Shown here: one piece after another, positions 23,951-30,850 of the stretch
How the letters are laid out: every line of letters starts with the position of its first letter
How positions within the stretch are numbered: the first letter of the stretch is position 1
DNA from: Candidatus Magasanikbacteria bacterium CG11_big_fil_rev_8_21_14_0_20_39_34
Lineage (GTDB): Bacteria > Patescibacteriota > Patescibacteriia > Magasanikbacterales > UBA922
Reading direction: 5' to 3'
NCBI GenBank assembly: GCA_002787355.1
Contig: PCWN01000011.1
Coordinates: 1-58,410, forward strand
Length of the DNA: 58,410 nt
The notes under the pieces: generated by a model
Told to the model about the DNA's origin: nothing
Databases searched by the model: none
The model's input: the letters and a program-made list of their open reading frames with translations, nothing else
Made by a program: the position numbers and the translations under genes

Positions 23951-24772
23951 ATGAACGGGAAGTACGGAAGCTGGCGCATTCAGGACGGAACCGTTTCGCG
24001 GATGATTGATGGGCAGCTTGTGGAGCTCTCGATTAATCCCGTGGGAGATGGTACGGCCATTGCCATGTATGGGGACATGCCCGAGCAGATCAAGACGGTG
24101 CTCATGGGCATGTGCCTGTTTGATGCGCGTTGGCAGGTGCAGTTCGAGAAGCCCAGCGGAAAGAATGGACAAAACGCACCACCGGCTCGTAGGAGTCTGG
24201 CTCTCCCACATGACCGGCAGCAGGCCTACGATCGGATCCTGCAGGGGAAGAAGGTCGAGTACATCTTTGTTCCTTCTACGCCAGGTGTCTATCACCAAAA
24301 GCTCCTTGTCTACCAAAGCAGGAGTCTACGTGACCTGCAGCCCGAGCGCGTTCTCTACCATCTTCCGGTATTGGAGTACCTGTCCTACATCTGTGAACTC
24401 GAGCAGGTGTTGGGGATGCCACTGCCGGAGCTGCGTGCTGCCCTTTCACGTTTTGCTGACATCATGCTTGGTCGAATCATGGAGGAACTCTGTTTTCTCG
24501 GTGATCGGCTGGAGTTCATCTCTCCCATGAGTGATGCTGGCATCCTGGATCCGGGCGAGTCCTATCTCCATCCCTACACGTACTTCGACCAATACAAAAT
24601 CGACCCCAACAGTGTCGTCGGGGTCGAGGATTTGGTTGAGCTGCGTCTGAGTCATACGGCACAAAGCCGTACGGGGGTGCAGATTCCCATGCAGTGCCTC
24701 ATCATGGATGCGACCAACCCCTACACGGACAAGACGCTCCGTCAGGGTGAGTTTGAAAGCATCAACTTGTAG
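23951..24772 (+). CDS. GC-rich island protein A, unknown
   Basis: 273 aa, no family recognised. The protein is mixed alpha/beta with many Leu and Asp, no signal peptide and no clear membrane segment; NPVGDGTAIAMYGDMPEQIK and ELPELRAALSRF-type helices are visible, no catalytic motif. The ATG follows a near-perfect Shine-Dalgarno (GGAGGTGA, 23941-23948), in contrast to the resident genes. Base and codon use is GC-rich against AT-rich flanks, which points to acquisition by transfer. Two attenuator-like units precede it, and a 41-aa membrane peptide follows on the same transcript. An upstream GTG (23945) in frame is less likely. Confidence 0.7.
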   Translation: MNGKYGSWRIQDGTVSRMIDGQLVELSINPVGDGTAIAMYGDMPEQIKTVLMGMCLFDARWQVQFEKPSGKNGQNAPPARRSLALPHDRQQAYDRILQGKKVEYIFVPSTPGVYHQKLLVYQSRSLRDLQPERVLYHLPVLEYLSYICELEQVLGMPLPELRAALSRFADIMLGRIMEELCFLGDRLEFISPMSDAGILDPGESYLHPYTYFDQYKIDPNSVVGVEDLVELRLSHTAQSRTGVQIPMQCLIMDATNPYTDKTLRQGEFESINL

Positions 24773-24882
24773 ACCCGCCCGTCAAAGCCTTCCGGCAAGA
24801 CGGGCAAGGCCCACCTTTGGCGGGGAGCGTTACAGCGCTTCCCCGTCACACCAACTATACCGTGTGAGAAAGGAATTCGTCA
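24773..24882 (+). other. Structured spacer within island A
   Basis: Two hairpins: gcccgtc/gacgggc (about 24779-24815) and ggggagcg/cgcttcccc (about 24824-24845). They separate gene A from the 41-aa ORF and may protect or partly terminate the transcript. No T run follows, so intrinsic termination is unlikely. Confidence 0.45.
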
Positions 24883-25008
24883 ATGCGTTTTTTTTGCACT
24901 GTCTTTCCACATTCTGATCCCAAACACCTCCCACCACCCAATGATCCAATTTGGAAGTGGATTATGGCCGTTGTTGCCATGAACATTCTCCTTCTGTTTC
25001 TTATCTAA
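24883..25008 (+). CDS. 41-aa single-pass membrane peptide
   Basis: MRFFCTVFPHSDPKHLPPPN followed by DPIWKW and a C-terminal membrane segment (IMAVVAMNILLLFLI, about residues 27-41). It starts 8 bases after AAAGGA, a usable ribosome site. It lies in the same GC-enriched island as gene A and ends just before a hairpin. Possible partner or immunity-like small membrane protein; function unknown. Too short to be certain. Confidence 0.5.
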   Translation: MRFFCTVFPHSDPKHLPPPNDPIWKWIMAVVAMNILLLFLI

Positions 25009-25034
25009 TCCGCCGTAGGCGTCTTACGGCGGCT
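25009..25034 (+). terminator. Hairpin ending island A
   Basis: ccgccgta (about 25010-25017) pairs with tacggcgg (about 25025-25032). The following sequence is only moderately T-rich, so this may be a weak or 3'-protecting terminator. Confidence 0.5.
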
Positions 25035-25047
25035 CAATCACTTTTCT

Positions 25048-26052
25048 ATGAAATCAATTCATAAAAACAATTTGGATACATATTTACTTGGAAGTCAATT
25101 TTTTGGTACGGGCGGAGGGCTTCCATTAGAAAAACATAAAAAAATTTTCCTACAGGCTTTGGAAAAAAAATATGATCTGTCTTTTACCAATATTCATTCC
25201 TTTGAAAGTCATGACAGGTTGGCTTCCATATACGGAGTAGGAGATCCATCAAAAGCGCAAGAAAATTTTGAAGAACTTACTTTGCAATCACTTGCGCAAT
25301 TTGAAAGATTAAGTGGAATAAAAGTGAAAGGAATTATTCCGGGAGAAATTGGAGCAGAAGGTCTAGCTTTTTTATCCGGATCTATTTTAGATTTGCCTGT
25401 GGTGGATTCTGATTTGGTGGGGGGGAGAGCAGCCCCCGAGATTCAATTGGATACTTTTACGGTGCATGCAAAGCCGCTTACTCCGCTCTTGGGTTTTGCA
25501 GAAAATAAAAAAAGTATTTTTTTAGAAGGAAATTTTTCAGCAGAAGAAATAGAAAACATACTCAGAACATTTTTTGAAAAAAATGGAAGTTCTGGAATGC
25601 TCGTTGGGTATCCCATTTTTGCAGGTGAGTATGCAAAGATTGGTATGCTACAAACGTTAAGTGAAACCTTACAAATGGGTGAGATTCTTGCAGACAAAAA
25701 ATTATCTTCATTTGTCAGTGATCAGAATGGAAAACTGTTTGAAAATGAAATAATAGAAGAAGTTCATCTTGAAAGTGGGGGAGGATTTTTACAGGGGAGT
25801 ATACAGACAAAGAATTATGAGATAGAGGTGAAAAATGAAAATATGGCTTTAATCCAAAAAAGGAACAGAAAGGATTTAGCTCAAGTACCGGAAATAATTA
25901 TGGTTTTAAGTGCAGAAGGTACTCCTTTGCATAATGCTGACATTGCAAAATATAGGGGAAAGGAAGTACAAATAGTCGTCTTACCGGCAAAAGGGTATTG
26001 GAATGTTCATGAGAATCAACTTGCATGGGAGACTTTGCGCAGGCAGGAGTAA
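25048..26052 (+). CDS. DUF917-family protein (hydantoinase-associated type)
   Basis: 334 aa. LGSQFFGTGGGLPLEKHKKI (residues 10-30), the IIPGEIGAEGLAFLSGSILDL segment and LPVVDSDLVGGRAAPEI (about 130-145) match the DUF917 / S-methyl thiohydantoin desulfurase fold. Family members occur next to hydantoinases, but none is present here, so the substrate is unknown. Resident AT-rich codon use, lying between the two GC-rich islands A and B, so these islands were not a single insertion. The next ORF starts 33 bases downstream and may be co-transcribed. Confidence 0.72.
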   Translation: MKSIHKNNLDTYLLGSQFFGTGGGLPLEKHKKIFLQALEKKYDLSFTNIHSFESHDRLASIYGVGDPSKAQENFEELTLQSLAQFERLSGIKVKGIIPGEIGAEGLAFLSGSILDLPVVDSDLVGGRAAPEIQLDTFTVHAKPLTPLLGFAENKKSIFLEGNFSAEEIENILRTFFEKNGSSGMLVGYPIFAGEYAKIGMLQTLSETLQMGEILADKKLSSFVSDQNGKLFENEIIEEVHLESGGGFLQGSIQTKNYEIEVKNENMALIQKRNRKDLAQVPEIIMVLSAEGTPLHNADIAKYRGKEVQIVVLPAKGYWNVHENQLAWETLRRQE

Positions 26053-26085
26053 AATTGTATCCACTTTTATGGAGGAGGTGTACTT

Positions 26086-26160
26086 ATGAGTTATACACAT
26101 TGTGGATTGACTGGGGAAGGCAAGTATGCTACCATCCGATTTGTAACACAAGATATATGA
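26086..26160 (+). CDS. First leader ORF of island B (24 aa)
   Basis: MSYTHCGLTGEGKYATIRFV followed by TQDI. It has a very strong Shine-Dalgarno (GGAGGAGG at 26071-26078, 7 bases from ATG), unusual here. Its stop overlaps the start of the next small ORF (ATGA), so translation of the two is coupled. Probably regulatory. Confidence 0.5.
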   Translation: MSYTHCGLTGEGKYATIRFVTQDI

Positions 26161-26246
26161 AAAATACGTATTCAAACCACAGACTAGGGATTCTCTTTAT
26201 GGTGTTTGTCCTCCTCACAAGCGGTGGTTTGAGTTGTACTGAATAA
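26157..26246 (+). CDS. Second leader ORF of island B (29 aa)
   Basis: MKNTYSNHRLGILFMVFVLL followed by TSGGLSCTE. It looks like a signal peptide ending in a Cys, but the lipobox is poor and no mature part follows. Codons 22-25 carry arm A of the downstream attenuator, so its translation would decide which RNA hairpin forms. It is read by coupling from the preceding 24-aa ORF. Confidence 0.5.
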   Translation: MKNTYSNHRLGILFMVFVLLTSGGLSCTE

Positions 26247-26297
26247 AAAATAAGCTACAAAGTTCTCAAAACCACCGCTCTGCAAGCGGTGGTTTTT
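26220..26297 (+). promoter_or_regulatory. Attenuator of island B
   Basis: Arm A agcggtggttt (26220-26230), inside the 29-aa ORF, duplicates the terminator's right arm C agcggtggttttt (26285-26297). Both can pair with left arm B aaaaccaccgct (26268-26279). A also matches ctc/gag beyond the core after a one-base bulge. The terminator has a 12-bp stem, 5-nt loop and T run. Confidence 0.68.
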
Positions 26298-26394
26298 CTT
26301 CCTATAGGTTGTTGGGCAGAAACGACTTCGAAACCGGTTTCCGGTTTTCTGAGTCGACGTGTTCGACAACCAAGGGACAACCCAGGGGAGAAAG

Positions 26395-27582
26395 ATGCGA
26401 ATCGAAAACGGCCTCCCCGTGTTGGAGCTGGAGAGCTTCATCACGGGGATGAAGAAGGCTCTGCCGAGCCTGATCAGGTTTCTGAACAGCGATCGGGTGC
26501 GGCAGCATCCGATCTGGGGGCAGCTGCTCCCGTTCCACGTCCGGCCCTACGGGACCGGGCGTTCGCCGGGGCACATCGTGCGCCCCGACATCGTCATCAC
26601 GGAGCATGGCCCACGGATCACGGAGATCGACTTCGTCCCCTCGGGACGAGGGTTCTTGCTCTCGGTTCTCCGGGAGCAGGAGCAGCGCGACTTCTTGAGG
26701 TCCTTCTCCCAGTGGTACCGGGACATGGGGGCCGACAAGGTCTCCTACGGCACCACGACGAAGGACGGATGTCGCCCGGAGGTTCGCCTCTTCGCCGAGC
26801 GGCTGCGGGACATGATGGGGGTGGACATCCAAGCCCACGACATGGACACCGAAGCCAACCTGGTCAACGGGCACCTCGTGGACCGACTCTTCTACTGGTC
26901 AGAGCTGCCGGACAGGACGGTGGTGGATGGCAAGAACATCATGACGCGCGAGCCTTGGCTCGACAGCAAGATGATCTTCGCCATGATCCACCACTCCAAC
27001 CCCGAGATGACGCAGATCCTGGAGGAGGAGATCGGCGCGGAGAACCTCCGGTTCCTGCGGAAGGTCATCCCCCACACGGAGGCACTCGATCTGCTGGATG
27101 AGACGGTACTGCGTGCGCGCTTCTCCACGAAGGAAGCGCGTGCGGGCGTCGTCATCAAGTCCACGGACGTCGAGACGGACGAGTCTTGGGGGGCCAGGGG
27201 CACCTCGATGCCGCGACGCGGCATGAGTGCCACCCAGTTCTTCAAGGCGGTCATCGATAGGGTTCCTCCGAAGGGAAAGTCCCTGGGAGACCACCCGGTC
27301 CTCCAGGACTTCGAGCCCTCCCTCGACTTCACGCAGGTATGGAACGGTGCCGTCGATGGCCGGATCCGGCTGGCGGATCCGGATCAGCTGGATCGGCCGC
27401 TCGGTGAGGTCACCTCCCAGTACGCCAGCTGGTTGGTGTTCGCCCGCGTCGGTGTCTACTTCCTCCTCAACAACGAGACGGACTCGGTCATCGTCCCGCC
27501 CTACGGGATCGTGACGTTGCGTCAGAACGAGGTCGCACATGGTGCCGCTGATTCCATGATCACGGCCTTCGAGATCAACTGA
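26395..27582 (+). CDS. GC-rich island protein B, possible circularly permuted ATP-grasp
   Basis: 395 aa from the ATG that follows GGGGAG by 5 bases. RPDIVITEHGPRITEIDFVP and the following SGRG resemble the acidic beta-strand motif of circularly permuted ATP-grasp proteins (RPD...leiN..tpSG), and VVIKSTDVETDESWGARGTS (about residue 255) resembles a lysine plus glycine-rich nucleotide loop. This suggests ATP-dependent ligation, but the key residues cannot be confirmed by eye. GC-rich with strong third-position G/C bias between AT-rich DUF917 and M20 genes, so probably transferred. It is preceded by leader ORFs, an attenuator and a structured 5' region (26298-26390), and followed by a C-rich tail. 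Confidence 0.6.
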   Translation: MRIENGLPVLELESFITGMKKALPSLIRFLNSDRVRQHPIWGQLLPFHVRPYGTGRSPGHIVRPDIVITEHGPRITEIDFVPSGRGFLLSVLREQEQRDFLRSFSQWYRDMGADKVSYGTTTKDGCRPEVRLFAERLRDMMGVDIQAHDMDTEANLVNGHLVDRLFYWSELPDRTVVDGKNIMTREPWLDSKMIFAMIHHSNPEMTQILEEEIGAENLRFLRKVIPHTEALDLLDETVLRARFSTKEARAGVVIKSTDVETDESWGARGTSMPRRGMSATQFFKAVIDRVPPKGKSLGDHPVLQDFEPSLDFTQVWNGAVDGRIRLADPDQLDRPLGEVTSQYASWLVFARVGVYFLLNNETDSVIVPPYGIVTLRQNEVAHGAADSMITAFEIN

Positions 27583-27589
27583 TCGATAC

Positions 27590-27652
27590 CCACCACCCGT
27601 AAAACCCACCACAAAACCCACCGTTGGGGGAGGCATTCAGTGTCCTCCCCCC
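27590..27652 (+). terminator. C-rich tail and GC-rich hairpin after island gene B
   Basis: About 35 bases almost without G contain AAAACCCACC twice (27600-27624), then gggggagg (27626-27633) pairs with cctccccc (27645-27652). C-rich, G-poor RNA followed by a hairpin resembles a Rho loading region with a 3' end structure; there is no long T run. Confidence 0.5.
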
Positions 27653-27685
27653 TCCAAATAAAAAGTCCATATATAAATAAAATTG

Positions 27686-27694
27686 TGCTATAAT
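27686..27694 (+). promoter_or_regulatory. Extended -10 promoter of the M20 peptidase gene
   Basis: TGC-TATAAT (tataat 27689-27694), 26 bases before the ATG at 27721. No good -35 is visible, consistent with an extended -10 promoter. Confidence 0.65.
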
Positions 27695-27720
27695 AAATTT
27701 TACTTATATATCTATTTTTT

Positions 27721-28809
27721 ATGGAAGTAGCAGCTCTCGCAAAAAAACTAATTCAATTTGAAACAACACATGAAAAACCTGATCAAATTCAGGAATGTTT
27801 AAATTTTTGTAAATCTTATTTAGATGGATTTCCGGTTATTATAAAGGAATTTGTATCTGAAGGAATTCCAAGCATTGTAATTCAAACAAAAGATACAACT
27901 GACGTAGATGTTCTTCTATTGGGACATATAGATACCATTCCTGGTCCAGATGAACTCTTTGAAGGAAAAGAAAAGGATGGCAAGTTGTATGGGCGGGGAA
28001 GTTTAGATATGAAGGCTTTTGTGGCTACTTCTTTGCAGGTATTGCGGGAACTTCTTGAGGAAGGCTACTTAGGGAATATTGCACTTGCCATAGTTTCAGA
28101 TGAAGAGCTTGGTGGAAAGAATGGTGCAAATTATCTTGTGAATACAATAGGTTATAATGCAAAAGTAGTTTTGGTACCAGATGATGGAGAACGTATTGAG
28201 AACATTGTAACCGAGACAAAGCATATTTTACATCTTGAATTTTTTGCAAAAGGAAAAGAGGCTCATGGGTGTCAGCCGTGGTTTGGAAAGAATGCTATTC
28301 TTGATCTTATAAAGACATATAAAAATTTGGAAACACATTTTGAAGAATGCTTGAGTGCAAAAGATGAACAGTGGGTAAACACCATCAATTTAGGAATGAT
28401 TGAAGGTGGTGTTGCTACCAATGAGGTACCTTCATCTGCCAAGATGAGTGTAGATATACGTTTTACCAAAAATACCTCAAAAGAGCAGATGATCCACTTT
28501 ATTGAACAGTCGTGTGAAAAAGATGTTCATTATAAAATCCGAATGGAGGGCTTCCCAACTATTTTGGAAGAAGAAGATCCATTTTTGAAATCCTACGCTC
28601 AATTGGTAATAGAAGAGATAGGCAGACCAGTAACATTTTTAAAAAGTGGTGGTGGAACAGATGGAAGATATTTTGCGGAAAAAGGTATGAAGGTGTTAGT
28701 ACATCAGAGTAATGGTGGAAATTGCCAGGCAGAAGATGAATATGTAGAAGTTGATGGTCTGTCTCGTCTTGTAAATATTCAAAAAAAATTCATTGTCAAA
28801 AATTTTTAG
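27721..28809 (+). CDS. M20-family metallopeptidase (ArgE/DapE/ACY1 type)
   Basis: 362 aa. LLGHIDTIPGP provides the first metal His-x-Asp, GRGSLDMKAF the bridging Asp, SDEELGGKNGA the catalytic Glu pair, and ETKHILHLEFFAKGKEAHGC begins the lid/dimer domain; GGTDGRYFAEKG near the C-terminus adds the last metal ligand region. It hydrolyses an amide bond of a small N-acyl amino acid or peptide; the exact substrate is unknown. Own extended -10 promoter, and a terminator follows. In a reduced genome it may serve peptide or cell-wall fragment salvage. Confidence 0.87.
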   Translation: MEVAALAKKLIQFETTHEKPDQIQECLNFCKSYLDGFPVIIKEFVSEGIPSIVIQTKDTTDVDVLLLGHIDTIPGPDELFEGKEKDGKLYGRGSLDMKAFVATSLQVLRELLEEGYLGNIALAIVSDEELGGKNGANYLVNTIGYNAKVVLVPDDGERIENIVTETKHILHLEFFAKGKEAHGCQPWFGKNAILDLIKTYKNLETHFEECLSAKDEQWVNTINLGMIEGGVATNEVPSSAKMSVDIRFTKNTSKEQMIHFIEQSCEKDVHYKIRMEGFPTILEEEDPFLKSYAQLVIEEIGRPVTFLKSGGGTDGRYFAEKGMKVLVHQSNGGNCQAEDEYVEVDGLSRLVNIQKKFIVKNF

Positions 28810-28817
28810 GAAAAAAC

Positions 28818-28846
28818 AAAAAAACTTCTTTAACAGAAGTTTTTTT
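28818..28846. terminator. Intrinsic terminator (probably bidirectional)
   Basis: aaaaaaacttct pairs with agaagttttttt around TTAAC. It lies between the convergent M20 gene and the P-loop ATPase gene and has T runs on both strands. Confidence 0.85.
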
Positions 28847-28863
28847 GTTTTTTTGAGCTACTA

Positions 28864-29931
28864 TTACTTATGTGCTACAACTGGATGCATGGTAAGCCGA
28901 AGATCTTTTCTGAAAACATAGTCAAAAAGTTCTGAAAAGAATTCTCTTCTCTTACTTGGGTCATGCATAAGTTTTTGAAGTTCTCTGTGTTCATCAAAGA
29001 CGTCGGAGCATATCAGTTTAAGCGTTGCATAGTGACGCATAAGCATTACAAATTCATGCCAGCGTTCCATACGGGGCCATCTCTCTGCAAATACTTCTTG
29101 AGCTTCTTTATTGTCTGCTATATTGAGAAGTAAATCAACTTCGGCATCAGAAAATTTAGGGGATCCTTCGAGAAGAGAAGTAACTGATGCTTCTTTTTTG
29201 GAAACCTTTTGTGCTCGTAAGAACATCTCAGCCGTAGCCGTACTTCCAAATGCTTCAGGAAGTTGGTAGGGGACATAATCCTCGGTGAGGTCATCAAATG
29301 CCCGCATAAGATCAGGGTCACCAAGATGTTGTCTCCATGCTGCCTCATGCACTGTGCCTATGACAGTAGGAACTTTTTTAAGTTCATCAAAAAATTTCTT
29401 TGTTCTTTTTGCAAATTGTTCTGCTCCCATTTTTCGAAGTTTACGTTTTCCTGCATAGAAGTAGTCCATACTATCTACCAAAACGATTCCTCCTTCTGTT
29501 TGTGGGTTTTGTTGTTCGGCTACTGCTTTTAAAAGCAGCTCTTGGTCCATTGCATGAAAATGACCATCAATAAAAGTAAAACCAACCTCATTAAGGCGTA
29601 GAAGGTGTCTGAGTCCTGTAATAACGGCACCTTTTCCGGATCCAGCCCGGCCTTCAATGATAACGGATTTTCCGGCGAGCATCTGGTGGAGGGTTTCAAG
29701 GGTCTCTTCTGGTCGCCAGAGATGCATTTTTCGAAGTTCCTCTGCTGAATATGAACCAAGACGTGCTCGAACCTCGGCATCTAAAATATTCCTGGATGCA
29801 TGTTCTACTTTTAGGCCATTTATCTTTTCTCCTTTTGGCCCTTGTTCTGTATCAATATCATCTTCTTCTCTGAATTCTTGTATAGGATGTCCTAATTCCA
29901 GAATGGGAGGTTTTATTTTCCTTTCGTCCAT
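28864..29931 (-). CDS. P-loop ATPase of unknown role
   Basis: 355 aa from MDERKIK; an upstream in-frame ATG (29964) is also possible. The Walker A motif GRAGSGKGA lies near residue 90, Walker B IVLVDSMDYF near 145, and a possible sensor region VIGTVHEAAW near 195. The rest is helical with no recognised fusion. The sequence before Walker A ends HLWRPEETLETLHQMLAGK, as in AAA/STAND-like or helicase-loader-like NTPases. Transcribed divergently from the amidotransferase at 30004. No family confidently named. Confidence 0.65.
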   Translation of the reverse strand: MDERKIKPPILELGHPIQEFREEDDIDTEQGPKGEKINGLKVEHASRNILDAEVRARLGSYSAEELRKMHLWRPEETLETLHQMLAGKSVIIEGRAGSGKGAVITGLRHLLRLNEVGFTFIDGHFHAMDQELLLKAVAEQQNPQTEGGIVLVDSMDYFYAGKRKLRKMGAEQFAKRTKKFFDELKKVPTVIGTVHEAAWRQHLGDPDLMRAFDDLTEDYVPYQLPEAFGSTATAEMFLRAQKVSKKEASVTSLLEGSPKFSDAEVDLLLNIADNKEAQEVFAERWPRMERWHEFVMLMRHYATLKLICSDVFDEHRELQKLMHDPSKRREFFSELFDYVFRKDLRLTMHPVVAHK

Positions 29932-30003
29932 AAAATTGAGTCTAAAAATATGGATTATCAACAATTTTATGATAATATATATCTATAAAAATGTCTATAT
30001 TTT

Positions 30004-30732
30004 ATGAAAAAAATACTTATCGTACAATTTCGTACTGACGCCACATGGGAGCATGAACAGTCTTGTTTTCATCAAGATTTTGAGGATCTCTGGGAACAAT
30101 TTGAATTTGTAGATGCAGTACGAGACACAGAAAAATTGGAAAAAATAGGAAATTCACTCAAGTTGGGTACTTCGTATGCAGGGATAATTTTTGGGGGGTC
30201 AAGTGAATTTAACTATACCAAGGGGGATGCAGAAAAAGATTGGTGTAAAAAAACTTTTGACTTTATCCAAAAAATTCTAGAATCAAAGACACCTCTATTG
30301 GGAATTTGTTTTGGTTTCCAAACTATTGCTTTACAGCAAGGTGCAAAAATTGTGGATGACCTTACCATGCGAGAAGCGGGAACATACGTTTCCTATGTCA
30401 CGGATATTGGACAAAATGATCCAATTTTTAAAAACATTCCACAAAAATTTTTGGCACAGTTTGGACACAAAGATACCATTATTAACTTCCCAGAACAGTT
30501 TGAGAAATTAGGATATTCAGAGCGTGTGATGTGTAATGCATTTAGAATAAAGGGGGAAAATGTTTGGGGTGTTCTTTTTCATCCGGAATTAAATCCTGAT
30601 AGAATGCGTTTTCGTCTTCAATTTTCGCCTTCGTATGTTGATGGTATGGAGGTAGACAATGTATTTGAAAATTTAGAAGAGTCACCCTACGCGTTGGACG
30701 TGTTAAAGAATTTTATAGAGTATTGTCTCTAA
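30004..30732 (+). CDS. Class I glutamine amidotransferase-like protein
   Basis: 242 aa. GIIFGGSSEFNY gives the oxyanion-side motif, PLLGICFGFQ the nucleophilic Cys (about residue 102), and LFHPELNPD the His-x-Glu of the triad (about 198). It may hydrolyse glutamine or a gamma-glutamyl compound; free-standing family members resemble GuaA's glutaminase domain. No synthetase partner is adjacent. A terminator follows 25 bases later. Confidence 0.85.
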   Translation: MKKILIVQFRTDATWEHEQSCFHQDFEDLWEQFEFVDAVRDTEKLEKIGNSLKLGTSYAGIIFGGSSEFNYTKGDAEKDWCKKTFDFIQKILESKTPLLGICFGFQTIALQQGAKIVDDLTMREAGTYVSYVTDIGQNDPIFKNIPQKFLAQFGHKDTIINFPEQFEKLGYSERVMCNAFRIKGENVWGVLFHPELNPDRMRFRLQFSPSYVDGMEVDNVFENLEESPYALDVLKNFIEYCL

Positions 30733-30756
30733 ATTATTTTTCCAGAGAAAAGAATG

Positions 30757-30783
30757 AAAAAGGTCCCCTAAAAGGGGACTTTT
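30757..30783 (+). terminator. Intrinsic terminator
   Basis: aaaaggtcccc pairs with ggggactttt around TAAAA. Ends the amidotransferase transcript, 53 bases before the next promoter. Confidence 0.82.
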
Positions 30784-30833
30784 GTATTGTTCTTCTTGAG
30801 GACAGAGGAGATTTCTTTTGTTTTTTGTTTTCT

Positions 30834-30841
30834 GATACAAT
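30834..30841 (+). promoter_or_regulatory. Extended -10 of the helicase gene
   Basis: TGA-TACAAT (tacaat 30836-30841). The ATG at 30851 lies 9 bases beyond the box, so the mRNA leader would be about 0-3 nt. Confidence 0.6.
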
Positions 30842-30850
30842 ACACAGACT

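Noticed and set aside
24006-24530. A 174-aa forward ORF in a second frame over gene A, and long extra frames over genes B, C and D
   Set aside because: In GC-rich DNA stop codons are rare, so long shadow frames arise. They lack good start signals and have Arg/Ser/Pro-rich compositions.
26157-26246. The 29-aa ORF as a real lipoprotein
   Set aside because: Lipobox weak and only two residues follow the Cys; the sequence is better explained as a leader carrying an attenuator arm.
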